From assembly GCF_946478785.1 (NCBI RefSeq), contig NZ_CAMLDD010000005.1, forward strand, positions 186,001-250,000: a DNA stretch of 64,000 nt, read 5' to 3'. Shown piece by piece: positions 1 to 8,158 of this stretch. This DNA comes from an uncultured Flavobacterium sp. (GTDB lineage: Bacteria > Bacteroidota > Bacteroidia > Flavobacteriales > Flavobacteriaceae). The translations under genes were made by a program, and so were the position numbers. Each line of letters begins with the position of its first letter. Within the stretch, counting starts at the first letter, position 1. Below the pieces are notes generated by a model. It was not told the DNA's origin. It ran no database searches and was given only the letters and a program-made list of their open reading frames with translations.

Positions 1-1398
1 CACATGACTGGGAAAGCACATGATAATTCGCATACAGGAATTACGGATCCGCCAATTTTTCAGGCCTATACCTTAGACGGAAAATTTTTATGGCAGATTA
101 ATTTAGGAAAAAACATCCGTGAAGGAGCTCATTATACGCAGTTTATGGTGTATGATCTGGATGGCGACGGAATTGCAGAATTGGTTTGTAAAACCGCTGA
201 TGGAACTACGGACAGTCAGGGAAATGTAGTGGGTGATGCTACGAAAGACTGGGTTGAAAGAGATCCAAAATCACCCGTTTATGGTAAAATTTTAAAAGGT
301 CCCGAGTATCTTTCTGTTTTTAACGGAAAAACCGGAAAGCTGATAACAACAGTTGATTATATTGCAGAAAGAGGCGATCTTGCAGGTTGGGGCGGACATG
401 GAGGCAGCGGAGGAAATGATACCAAAGGCAACAGGGTCGATCGATTTACGGCTTGCATAGCATATTTAGACGGGATTCACCCAAGTGTGGTAATGTGTCG
501 TGGCTATTATGGAAGAACGGTTTTGGCTGCCTGGGATTTTAAAAACAACAAACTGACTTCAAGATGGGTTTTTGACAGTAAAGATGCTGAGAATCCGTAT
601 TCGGGGATGGGAAATCACGGACTTAGCGTCGCTGATGTCGACAATGACGGTAAAGACGAAATCATTTTCGGATCGATGTGTGTTGATGATAACGGAGAGG
701 GTTTATATACTACAGGTTTTAGACACGGAGATGCATTGCATGTTACAGATCTGGATCCGGATATTCCGGGATTGGAAGCTTTTGGAATTCATGAAATTGA
801 AAATAAAACAACAGGTCCGGGAGTAACGCTGTTTTCTGCTGCTGATGGAAAAGTGCTATTTACGGATTCTCCTAATGAAGATGTTGGCCGGGGAGTAGCA
901 GATAATATAGATCCAGCCATAAAAGGAGCACAATGCTGGTGGTCCGGTTCTCCGTATCTATATGATATCAAAGGAAATAAAATAGGAGATGCTCCAAAAT
1001 CAATTAATTTCCTAATTTATTGGGATGGAGATACTTCAAGAGAACTTTTAAACTCTAATTATATTGATAAATATGGCAAGGGCAGATTGTTTACCGCAAC
1101 AGGAGCTGTGTCTAATAATGGTTCAAAATCAACTCCGGCACTTTCTGCTGATCTTTTGGGAGACTGGAGAGAAGAATTGATTTTAAGATCTGAAGACAAT
1201 AAAGAACTAAGAATTTACTCGACTACAATTCCAACCGAAATAAGACAATATACTTTAATGCACGATCCTCAATATCGCTTGAGTATTGCATGGCAAAATG
1301 TTGGTTACAATCAGCCACCTCATACTGGTTTTTACTTTGGAAGTGGAATGGATCCGGCTCCAAAACCTAATATTGCTTTGGTTCCCTTGAAGAAGTAA
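1..1398 (+). CDS. Rhamnogalacturonan endolyase, PL11 family (5' end outside window)
   Basis: This is the C-terminal part of a polysaccharide lyase family 11 enzyme, which cleaves the rhamnose-galacturonate backbone of rhamnogalacturonan I by beta-elimination. The reading frame is open to the first base of the window. About 465 residues are visible, against roughly 600 or more in the family, so the signal peptide and N-terminus lie upstream. Family hallmarks seen are the acidic calcium-type loops VYDLDGDGIAEL and DVDNDGKDEIIFG, and the RHGDALHVTDLDPD segment of the beta-propeller. The enzyme is presumably secreted or surface-exposed. Its place directly before the rhamnose regulator and transporter suggests it supplies their substrate. 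The 3' end, including the stop codon, is the first unit of a tandem repeat. Family confidence is high. Confidence 0.9.
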   Translation, partial: HMTGKAHDNSHTGITDPPIFQAYTLDGKFLWQINLGKNIREGAHYTQFMVYDLDGDGIAELVCKTADGTTDSQGNVVGDATKDWVERDPKSPVYGKILKGPEYLSVFNGKTGKLITTVDYIAERGDLAGWGGHGGSGGNDTKGNRVDRFTACIAYLDGIHPSVVMCRGYYGRTVLAAWDFKNNKLTSRWVFDSKDAENPYSGMGNHGLSVADVDNDGKDEIIFGSMCVDDNGEGLYTTGFRHGDALHVTDLDPDIPGLEAFGIHEIENKTTGPGVTLFSAADGKVLFTDSPNEDVGRGVADNIDPAIKGAQCWWSGSPYLYDIKGNKIGDAPKSINFLIYWDGDTSRELLNSNYIDKYGKGRLFTATGAVSNNGSKSTPALSADLLGDWREELILRSEDNKELRIYSTTIPTEIRQYTLMHDPQYRLSIAWQNVGYNQPPHTGFYFGSGMDPAPKPNIALVPLKK

Positions 1399-1655
1399 AG
1401 AAAAGCGATTTGAATTGCCTCCTGCTTTAGCTGGAGGTAAACTTTGGAAGCGGAATGGAGAAGGCTTCAAACAAAATATAGTTTGGTTCCTTTGAAGAAG
1501 TAAAAAAACGATTTGAATTGCATCCTGCTTTAGCTGGAGGTAAATTTTGGAAGCAGAATGGAGAAGGCTCGAAAAACGAATATTGTTTTGGTTCCTTGGT
1601 TGAAGAAGTAAAAAAATGCGCTTTGAATAGCCTCCTGCTTTAGCTGGAGGTAAAC
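1378..1655. repeat. Three tandem ~105-bp degenerate repeats overlapping the lyase stop codon
   Basis: A unit of about 105 bp occurs three times, starting near 1378, 1483 and 1588; the third copy is shorter. Each copy has TTGGTTCC, then GAAGAAGTAAA, then GATTTGAATTGC or a variant, then CCTCCTGCTTTAGCTGGAGG, which forms a CCTCC/GGAGG hairpin. Copies one and two continue with GGAAGC(G/A)GAATGGAGAAGGCT. The first unit contains the last codons and stop of the lyase gene, so the coding end itself has been duplicated. This fills most of the 1399-1859 gap; no gene is seen there. Confidence 0.8.
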
Positions 1656-1669
1656 TGAGTAGAAGGATA

Positions 1670-1711
1670 AAAAGGCTTTAGCCGAAAAGTTTCATTTAGC
1701 TATAGCCTTTT
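1670..1711. terminator. Hairpin terminator between lyase repeats and the regulator
   Basis: The arms AAAAGGCTTTAGC (1670-1682) and GCTATAGCCTTTT (1699-1711) pair at 12 of 13 positions around a 16-nt loop. A runs on one side and T runs on the other allow it to act in both directions. It lies between the plus-strand lyase and the minus-strand regulator, which converge here. Confidence 0.65.
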
Positions 1712-1768
1712 GTTGTATTCATTTATTAATCTCCAGCTAAGGAGATAACTTGGGTATTAGATTAAAGG

Positions 1769-1807
1769 TTTCACGCAGATTTAAAAAAATTTAAGCTGAT
1801 TTATTTT
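1769..1807 (+). repeat. Dispersed ~40-bp repeat, copy 1
   Basis: This stretch begins TTTCACGCAGATTT and continues with TTTAAGCTGATTTATTTT. An inverted copy lies at 9857-9897. It is in intergenic DNA downstream of the minus-strand regulator and contains no gene. Confidence 0.6.
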
Positions 1808-1859
1808 CTAAAGAAAAAAACTTTGAACCTTTGTCTCTCTGAACCTAAGGACCTTATTT

Positions 1860-2900
1860 TTAAATAGAATTTCTGTCAATAAAATTAAACGGCACTTTTA
1901 CTTCGCCTTTTTCTTTGTTTAAAATCATTCGTGCGGCAATTTCTCCCATTGTGTTAAAGTTAGTAGACATAACTGTTATTCCTAATAACTCTTTTAAAGG
2001 AGTATCATTATAGGAGATTACGCCAATATCCTGACCTAAAACATATTCCTCATCCCTGATTTGTTTTACCAGATTAACCAGATCAGATTCTTCTATTGTG
2101 ATAAATAAATCTCCTTTTTTAAGGATCATATCATCATAAACTTCATTCAGAATCTCAAAATTGATCTCATGTTCTACACAAAACTTTCTAAATCCATGCA
2201 AAATTCTTCTGGGATAAGGATAAACCGCTTTTTCCGGGTATACCAAAATCAGCCTTTTGTATTTGTTTATTTTGGCAAGTCCTTCCTTTAGGGCATTATA
2301 AATATCATTTTCGAAATCCTGATAAATTTTGATGACCTCATTGCTGAGTCCTAATTTTATATTATCCATGATTACCAATTTGTCCTGCGGTATTTTCTGG
2401 ATCGCTTTTGCTACTTCGTCTGTGAAACTCAAGTGCTTTAATTCGTCTGTTTTAAAATGTGTCGTAATAACATAATAGTCGTATGCACCTTCAAACTTAT
2501 CAAGGAGATTTAAAAATAAGGTTTCATCGCAATGGTATATATGTAAGTCAACATGCGCATTTGCTCCCAATGTGTTAATAAAAGAGCTGTATGTTTTCAT
2601 TTTGTAGGCACTCAGCTTATTGAATAAAAACAGAATATTGACTTTAGATTCTAATTTTGTTCTGGTAATATAATATCCTTTTCCTCGTATTGAAGAAATA
2701 ATTTTTCGTTCCTTTAAAATATTATAAGCTTTTTCAACAGTATCCCTTGACATATAAAACTCTTCGCTAAAATTGTTTATTGATGGGATTTTTTGATTAA
2801 TTTTCAAGTTACCATTAGCAATATTTTGCAGAATAGAATCTACAATCTGCTTGTATTTGGGTACTCTTGAATCTTCATCAATTTTAATTAGTTTAATCAT
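1860..2900 (-). CDS. GntR-type HTH regulator with periplasmic-binding-protein-like sensor domain (putative rhamnose regulator)
   Basis: This is a 346-residue transcription factor. Residues ~10-75 form a GntR-type winged helix (VPKYKQIVDSI ... PSINNFSEEF ... SRDTVEKAYNILKE ... GKGYYI). The remaining ~260 residues resemble the LacI/periplasmic-binding fold used for sugar sensing (DIGVISYNDTPLKELL, VMSTNFNTMGEIAA). No transmembrane segment is seen, so it is cytosolic. It is divergent from rhaT and the rhamnose genes, with a 386-bp shared upstream region, so control of that operon is the natural inference. A paralogue with the same architecture sits beside the xylose genes at 56391. The ligand is inferred from context only. 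Confidence 0.85.
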   Translation of the reverse strand: MIKLIKIDEDSRVPKYKQIVDSILQNIANGNLKINQKIPSINNFSEEFYMSRDTVEKAYNILKERKIISSIRGKGYYITRTKLESKVNILFLFNKLSAYKMKTYSSFINTLGANAHVDLHIYHCDETLFLNLLDKFEGAYDYYVITTHFKTDELKHLSFTDEVAKAIQKIPQDKLVIMDNIKLGLSNEVIKIYQDFENDIYNALKEGLAKINKYKRLILVYPEKAVYPYPRRILHGFRKFCVEHEINFEILNEVYDDMILKKGDLFITIEESDLVNLVKQIRDEEYVLGQDIGVISYNDTPLKELLGITVMSTNFNTMGEIAARMILNKEKGEVKVPFNFIDRNSI

Positions 2901-3286
2901 TTTTTTTGGCTTATAATTATACCTAAGTTTATCGGATAGAATTTAGAATTTAGAATTTTCAAAAGGTTTAAATAAACCCCCGCTAAATAAGGATGTTTAA
3001 TAACTTTCTTACAAAAGAAGCTCTTTAAATAAGGGTTACTTTATATTTTTGCTAATTTGTTTGTTTAAGATTAAATGTAGATGTCTTAATTGCGAAATCT
3101 ATTGCTAAAATAGGAATTTTAAATTTATATTTCTACAACTTACCAGTTCTTCTTTATATTAATCTTCGGTTTTAACATATTAGTAAAAATTATACAAGGA
3201 TAGTACAGGATAGTTTTCTTTTTTACATTCTCTTATTTTACCGAACCAGATTTAACTATCGACTTAACCAAAATATCAAAGATTAA
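2901..3286. other. Divergent intergenic region, putative rhamnose control region
   Basis: No gene is seen. This 386-bp AT-rich gap separates the divergent regulator and rhaT. It holds a TATTTTTG match to the Bacteroidota -7 element (3044-3051) without a clear -33 TTG at the right distance. It also has the direct repeat at 3194-3214. Confidence 0.5.
3194..3214 (+). promoter_or_regulatory. Direct repeat upstream of rhaT, possible operator
   Basis: ACAAGGATAGT (3194-3204) is followed immediately by ACAGGATAGT (3205-3214), a tandem repeat with a ~10-11 bp period, one helical turn. It lies ~75 bp before the rhaT start, between rhaT and the divergent GntR-type regulator. The operator role is inferred. 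Confidence 0.4.
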
Positions 3287-4357
3287 ATGGAATCATTACT
3301 CGGAATTATTTTTCACTCCATCGGAGGATTTTCTTCAGGCAGTTTTTACATGCCTTTCAAAAAAGTTAAAGATTGGGCCTGGGAAAGTTATTGGCTAGTT
3401 GGAGGTTTTTTCTCCTGGTTAATTGTACCGCCAATTGCTGCTTATTTAACGATTCCAAATTTTACTGAAATAATTGCTGCTGCCGCTCCATCAGTTAAAG
3501 CGTTAGCATATGTAATGGGACTGATTTGGGGAATTGGAGGATTAACTTACGGATTAGGAGTTCGTTATTTGGGAATGTCATTAGGTAATTCAATCACCTT
3601 AGGATTCTGTTCTGCTTTTGGTGCCTTGATTCCACCAATCTATTACAATTTTAATGCAGTAGAAGGAAAAGAGTCTATTAGTGATATGTTTTCGAACTCA
3701 GGAGGCCAAATGGTTTTATTTGGTGTACTTGTATGTATTATTGGGATTGCCATTTTGGGTAAAGCAGGGATACTAAAAGAAAAAGATTTTGCAACAGGCC
3801 ACGAAGACAAAGACAAAGAATTTAGTTTGGTAAAAGGTTTAATTATTGCGATTATATCAGGTATTTTGAGTTCTTTTTTCAATTTCGGAATTGAAGCTGC
3901 AAAACCAATGGCTGATGTTGCTAATGAGAGCTGGAAAGCGTTGCACCCCAATCAGGGCGAATTCTTGTTTCAGAATAATGTAAGCTATATTATTATACTT
4001 TGGGGAGGATTAACAACCAACTTTATATGGTGTATCTATCTGAACTTCAAAAATAAAACTTTTGGTAATTATACAGATACCAAAACACCAATTTCAAAAA
4101 ACGTACTTTTTTCTGCCATCGCTGGTACTATGTGGTTTCTTCAGTTTTTCTTTTACGGAATGGGGGAAAGCAAATTAGGGAACGGAGCCAGTTCATGGAT
4201 TCTGCACATGTCTACCATTATCCTTACTGCAAACTTTTGGGGCTTTTACCTGAAAGAATGGAAAGGTGTTACTAAAAAGACCTTTAATACTTTTCTGTTT
4301 GGAATTGCACTGATGTTCCTGTCTATAGTTTTAGTCGGAATTGGTAACTCTTTATAA
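3287..4357 (+). CDS. rhaT: L-rhamnose/proton symporter RhaT
   Basis: This 356-residue inner-membrane protein has about ten hydrophobic segments and the RhaT family signature at its N-terminus (GIIFHSIGGFSSGSFYMPFKKV, then WAWESYW). RhaT imports L-rhamnose with a proton. Length and start agree with the family, and no upstream in-frame start is needed. It is the first gene of the rhamnose catabolic cluster, 30 bp before the aldolase/dehydrogenase gene, so the two are probably co-transcribed. The divergent GntR-type gene is the likely regulator. Confidence 0.93.
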   Translation: MESLLGIIFHSIGGFSSGSFYMPFKKVKDWAWESYWLVGGFFSWLIVPPIAAYLTIPNFTEIIAAAAPSVKALAYVMGLIWGIGGLTYGLGVRYLGMSLGNSITLGFCSAFGALIPPIYYNFNAVEGKESISDMFSNSGGQMVLFGVLVCIIGIAILGKAGILKEKDFATGHEDKDKEFSLVKGLIIAIISGILSSFFNFGIEAAKPMADVANESWKALHPNQGEFLFQNNVSYIIILWGGLTTNFIWCIYLNFKNKTFGNYTDTKTPISKNVLFSAIAGTMWFLQFFFYGMGESKLGNGASSWILHMSTIILTANFWGFYLKEWKGVTKKTFNTFLFGIALMFLSIVLVGIGNSL

Positions 4358-4387
4358 ATAAATAACCAAAACATAATATATTCATAA

Positions 4388-6529
4388 ATGTCAAATATAA
4401 ACACAAATAATATGACTTTTCAGCATGTAAGCTATCTTTGGGATGACGCTAAAGCTGCAGCAATGGCAGGAGACGAAGTTGCTCTTTTTATCTATCGCTC
4501 TAATTTATTGGGAGCTGATTTAAGACTTACCAATTATGGAGGTGGAAATACTTCTGTAAAGATCACAGATAAAGACCCATTGACAGGCGCAAGCTCTGAA
4601 GTAATGTGGATTAAAGGTTCTGGTGGAGACATTGGAACATTGACAAAATCAGGTTGTGCAGCGCTTTATTTAGACAGATTACGCAATCTTGAGAATGTAT
4701 ACAGAGGTATTGAGTTTGAAGATGAAATGGTTGAATTGTTTAACCACTGTATTTTTGATCTGGCTTCAAAAGCGCCTTCTATTGATACGCCATTACACGG
4801 TTTTTTACCGTTTAAACATATTGATCACCTTCATCCTGATGCGGCTATTGCTATTGCAGCTGCAAAAGACGGTGCAAAAATTACAGAAGAATTATTCGAC
4901 GGAGAAATCGGTTGGGTGGGATGGCAGCGTCCAGGTTTCGACTTAGGGCTTCAGTTAAGAAGCTGTTTGGAAGAAGCGGAGAAAAAAGGTAAAAAATTGC
5001 GCGGTATCATGTTAGGATCTCATGGTTTATTTACCTGGGGAGATACCGCTTATGAAAGTTATATCAACACATTGGAAGTAATTGAAAAATGTGCTGAATA
5101 TTTAGAAAGCAACTACGGAAAAAACCGCCCTGTTTTTGGAGGTAAAAAAATAGACAGCCTTCCGGAAGCGGATCGTAAATTGAAAGCGGCTAAAGTAGCT
5201 CCAATTTTAAGAGGTTTCTGTTCTTCAGAGCGTCAAATGATTGGACATTATACTGATGATGCAAGAGTTTTGGAATTCATCAATTCAAATGATTTATCAA
5301 AATTAGCACCGTTAGGGACTTCTTGTCCGGATCACTTTTTACGTACGAAGATCAGTCCTTTGGTTTTGGAATTAGATCCAAACGAAGATTTATCTGATGT
5401 AGCTGCTATCAAAGCAAAATTAACTCCTGCTTTTGAGGCGTACAGAGCGATGTATAAAGACTATTACAATGCTTGTAAAAAGTCTAATTCGCCGGCAATG
5501 CGTGACCCAAATCCGGTAGTAATTTTATATCCTGGAGTAGGTATGTTCACGTTTGCCAAAGATAAAACAATGGCACGTTTGGCATCAGAATATTATGTGA
5601 ATGCAGTAAATGTAATGAAAGGGGCAGAAGCTGTTTCTGAATATACTTCATTGCCACATCAGGAAGCTTTTGATATCGAATACTGGTTATTAGAAGAAGC
5701 AAAATTGCAGCGTATGCCAAAACCAAAAGCACTTTCAGGAAGAGTTGCCCTTATTACTGGTTCTGCCGGTGGAATTGGTAAAGCTATTGCTAAAAGATTT
5801 GCTGAAGAAGGAGCTTGTGTAGTAATCAATGATATTAATGAAGAGCGTTTAGAAGGTGCAAAAGCAGAATTTATCAAGTCATTTGGTAAAGATGCTGTTT
5901 CCAGTACTTTATTAAATGTTACTGATGAAGTAAGTACTGAAAAAGCATTAGATGCTGCTTGTTTAGCATTTGGTGGTGCTGATATTATCATCAACAATGC
6001 TGGCATCAGTATTTCAAAATCGATTGCTGAACATACTCTTGAAGAATGGGACAGATTATATGATATTTTGGTAAAAGGACAATTTATTGTTTCTAAAGCC
6101 GGAATTGAAGTAATGCGCAAACAAGGTTTTGGTGGAGATATCGTAAACATTGTTTCTAAAAATGCGGTTGTAGCCGGTCCAAACAATCCTGGATACGGTT
6201 CTGCAAAAGCGGCACAGGCGCATTTAACACGTTTGATGGCTGCAGAATTAGGGGCTGATAAGATTCGTGTAAATACTGTTAATCCTGATGCTGTAATATC
6301 AGATTCTAATATCTGGTCTGGCGGATGGGCTGAAGGTCGTGCAAAAGCATACGGAATTACCGTTGAAGAATTGCCTGCATATTATGCAAAACGTACCTTA
6401 TTAAATGAAATTATATTGCCTGATGATATTGCAAACGCTTGTTTTGCATTCGTAGGAGGCTTGTTGAATAAATCGACAGGAAACGCCTTGAATGTTGACG
6501 GTGGAGTAACAATGGGCTTTTACAGATAA
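4388..6529 (+). CDS. rhaEW: Bifunctional rhamnulose-1-phosphate aldolase / L-lactaldehyde dehydrogenase (RhaE-RhaW fusion)
   Basis: This is a 713-residue fusion. Residues ~1-430 form a class II aldolase/adducin domain with a probable metal-binding His cluster (DTPLHGFLPFKHIDHLHPDA) and GSHGLFTWGD. Residues ~450-713 form a short-chain dehydrogenase with the nucleotide motif TGSAGGIGKA (~456) and a Tyr/Lys pair in GYGSAKAA (~603-607). In characterised relatives the aldolase half splits L-rhamnulose 1-phosphate into DHAP and L-lactaldehyde, and the SDR half oxidises the aldehyde to L-lactate. That fits the downstream lutABC genes. It follows rhaT by 30 bp and is closed by a strong hairpin terminator at 6576-6611. 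Confidence 0.92.
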   Translation: MSNINTNNMTFQHVSYLWDDAKAAAMAGDEVALFIYRSNLLGADLRLTNYGGGNTSVKITDKDPLTGASSEVMWIKGSGGDIGTLTKSGCAALYLDRLRNLENVYRGIEFEDEMVELFNHCIFDLASKAPSIDTPLHGFLPFKHIDHLHPDAAIAIAAAKDGAKITEELFDGEIGWVGWQRPGFDLGLQLRSCLEEAEKKGKKLRGIMLGSHGLFTWGDTAYESYINTLEVIEKCAEYLESNYGKNRPVFGGKKIDSLPEADRKLKAAKVAPILRGFCSSERQMIGHYTDDARVLEFINSNDLSKLAPLGTSCPDHFLRTKISPLVLELDPNEDLSDVAAIKAKLTPAFEAYRAMYKDYYNACKKSNSPAMRDPNPVVILYPGVGMFTFAKDKTMARLASEYYVNAVNVMKGAEAVSEYTSLPHQEAFDIEYWLLEEAKLQRMPKPKALSGRVALITGSAGGIGKAIAKRFAEEGACVVINDINEERLEGAKAEFIKSFGKDAVSSTLLNVTDEVSTEKALDAACLAFGGADIIINNAGISISKSIAEHTLEEWDRLYDILVKGQFIVSKAGIEVMRKQGFGGDIVNIVSKNAVVAGPNNPGYGSAKAAQAHLTRLMAAELGADKIRVNTVNPDAVISDSNIWSGGWAEGRAKAYGITVEELPAYYAKRTLLNEIILPDDIANACFAFVGGLLNKSTGNALNVDGGVTMGFYR

Positions 6530-6575
6530 GTTGTTTAGTTTTTTTTAAGTTTATTTAACAAAGTGGTTTTTGTTT

Positions 6576-6611
6576 TCTAACGTTCGATTCTGTCGGACGT
6601 TAGATTTTTTA
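6576..6611 (+). terminator. Intrinsic terminator after rhaEW
   Basis: The arms TCTAACGTTCG (6576-6586) and CGGACGTTAGA (6594-6604) pair fully with one G-U wobble and are followed by TTTTTT. It separates the rhaT-rhaEW unit from the isomerase gene, which therefore needs its own promoter. Confidence 0.8.
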
Positions 6612-6680
6612 TGACAATCGTATTTTATAAATAAATTTCCTAAACACATCAAAAAGAATACAAAAAAGTAACGTATAACA

Positions 6681-6719
6681 AGGGTTTGGTTATAGAAATA
6701 GCCTTATATTGTAAACCCT
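6681..6719. promoter_or_regulatory. Inverted repeat upstream of rhamnose isomerase
   Basis: AGGGTTT (6681-6687) and AAACCCT (6713-6719) form a perfect 7-bp inverted repeat ending 19 bp before the isomerase start. Inside it, GGTTAT and ATAGCC form a smaller hairpin. It could be an operator or a 5'-UTR structure; nothing in the sequence decides which. Confidence 0.35.
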
Positions 6720-6738
6720 ATTTAAAAAATAAATTAGT

Positions 6739-8013
6739 ATGTTAATTCAATCAAACACGATAGCATCCCATAATGATGATTTATTAAAAAAACATCAGAA
6801 TAAATTAGTTTTTACAGCTTCAGAAATTGCTGAAGCGGAATCGATCATCCAGAAATTAATCGATTTTCAAATTGCTATCCCATCTTGGGCATTAGGAACA
6901 GGAGGAACAAGATTTGGACGTTTTCCGGGTGGTGGAGAACCTCGTTCATTAGAAGAAAAAATTGAAGATGTTGGATTACTGCATAAATTAAACAATGCTT
7001 CAGGAGCCATTTCTTTGCATATTCCGTGGGATATCCCAACAGATTATAATGCGATTAAAACGCTAGCCGGACAACACGGATTAAAGTTCGATGCCATGAA
7101 TTCAAATACTTTTAAGGATCAGGCAAATGCAGAGCAGACTTATAAATATGGTTCATTGCAAAATGTAAATAAAGCAGTTCGCAAACAGGCGATTGCTCAT
7201 AATATTGATGTTATTAAGCATGGTATCGAATTAGGATCTGACTCTCTTACTGTTTGGTTGGCAGATGGTTCTAACTTTCCGGGACAATTAAACTTCCGAA
7301 AAGCATACCAAAATACATTAGAAAGTTTAGAAGAAATCTATGATGCACTGCCTTCTAACTGGAAGTTATTTTTAGAATATAAATGTGCTGAGCCAAATTT
7401 CTATTCTACAACGGTTGCAGATTGGGGACAATCTTATTCCTACGTTCAGAAATTAGGAGATAAAGCTAAAACACTTGTTGATTTAGGACACCATTTACCA
7501 AACGCAAATATTGAACAAATCGTTTCGATTTTATTGATGGATAATAAATTAGGTGGTTTCCACTTTAATGATTCAAAATACGGAGATGACGATTTAACTG
7601 CAGGAGCTTTAAAACCGTATCAGTTATTTTTGATTTTCAATGAATTGGTTGAAGGAATGGATGCACGCGGAATGAATCATGCCAAAGATTTAGGATGGAT
7701 GATTGATGCTTCACACAACGTAAAAGATCCTTTAGAAGACTTATTGCAATCTGTTGAGGCGATTATGATTGCGTATGCTCAGGCACTTTCAGTAGACAGA
7801 AAAGCATTAGAAATTGCACAGGAAGAGAATGATGTCGTAAAAGCTCAGGAAATTCTACAAAATGCCTTCCGTACAGATGTTCGTGCGTTGGTTGCAGAAG
7901 CCCGTTTGCGTTCAGGAGCAGCATTAAATCCGGTAGAATTATACCGTAGCCTTGCTGTGAGAAATAATTTGATTTCAGAAAGAGGATTAAAAACCGTAGC
8001 AACGGGATTATAG
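6739..8013 (+). CDS. rhaI: L-rhamnose isomerase (xylose-isomerase-like TIM barrel type)
   Basis: This 424-residue protein resembles the rhamnose isomerase type first known from Streptomyces and Pseudomonas stutzeri, not E. coli RhaA. Segments supporting this are IPSWALGTGGTRFGRFPGGGEPRS near the N-terminus, LFLEYKCAEPNFY (metal-site Glu), VDLGHHLPNANIEQI and GGFHFNDSKYGDDDL. It converts L-rhamnose to L-rhamnulose in the cytosol using divalent metal. It lies between the aldolase/dehydrogenase and the kinase. Terminators or gaps on both sides suggest a separate transcript or at least a separate promoter. Confidence 0.9.
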   Translation: MLIQSNTIASHNDDLLKKHQNKLVFTASEIAEAESIIQKLIDFQIAIPSWALGTGGTRFGRFPGGGEPRSLEEKIEDVGLLHKLNNASGAISLHIPWDIPTDYNAIKTLAGQHGLKFDAMNSNTFKDQANAEQTYKYGSLQNVNKAVRKQAIAHNIDVIKHGIELGSDSLTVWLADGSNFPGQLNFRKAYQNTLESLEEIYDALPSNWKLFLEYKCAEPNFYSTTVADWGQSYSYVQKLGDKAKTLVDLGHHLPNANIEQIVSILLMDNKLGGFHFNDSKYGDDDLTAGALKPYQLFLIFNELVEGMDARGMNHAKDLGWMIDASHNVKDPLEDLLQSVEAIMIAYAQALSVDRKALEIAQEENDVVKAQEILQNAFRTDVRALVAEARLRSGAALNPVELYRSLAVRNNLISERGLKTVATGL

Positions 8014-8119
8014 TTATGAAGTTATAAGTTAGTAAACTATTTGTAGCTTATATTGATTGTTTGATATAAAAACAAAAAAGTCTTAGCTTATAGCATTGAA
8101 CTCTTCGGAGTAAAATCAT

Positions 8120-8144
8120 AATTTTTAATTTTTAATTCTTAATT
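8120..8144 (-). repeat. AT-rich 25-bp repeat, upstream copy flanking the kinase gene
   Basis: Read on the minus strand this begins AATTAAGAATTAAAAATT. An inverted partner (23 of 25 identical) lies at 9533-9557, so the FGGY kinase gene is bracketed by the pair. Such simple AT-rich motifs are easily formed, so a mobile origin is uncertain. Confidence 0.45.
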
Positions 8145-8158
8145 TATAATTAACTAAA

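Noticed and set aside
5659..6186. 175-codon minus-strand frame inside the aldolase/dehydrogenase gene
   Set aside because: It lies wholly antisense to a clear fused enzyme and has no recognisable domain.
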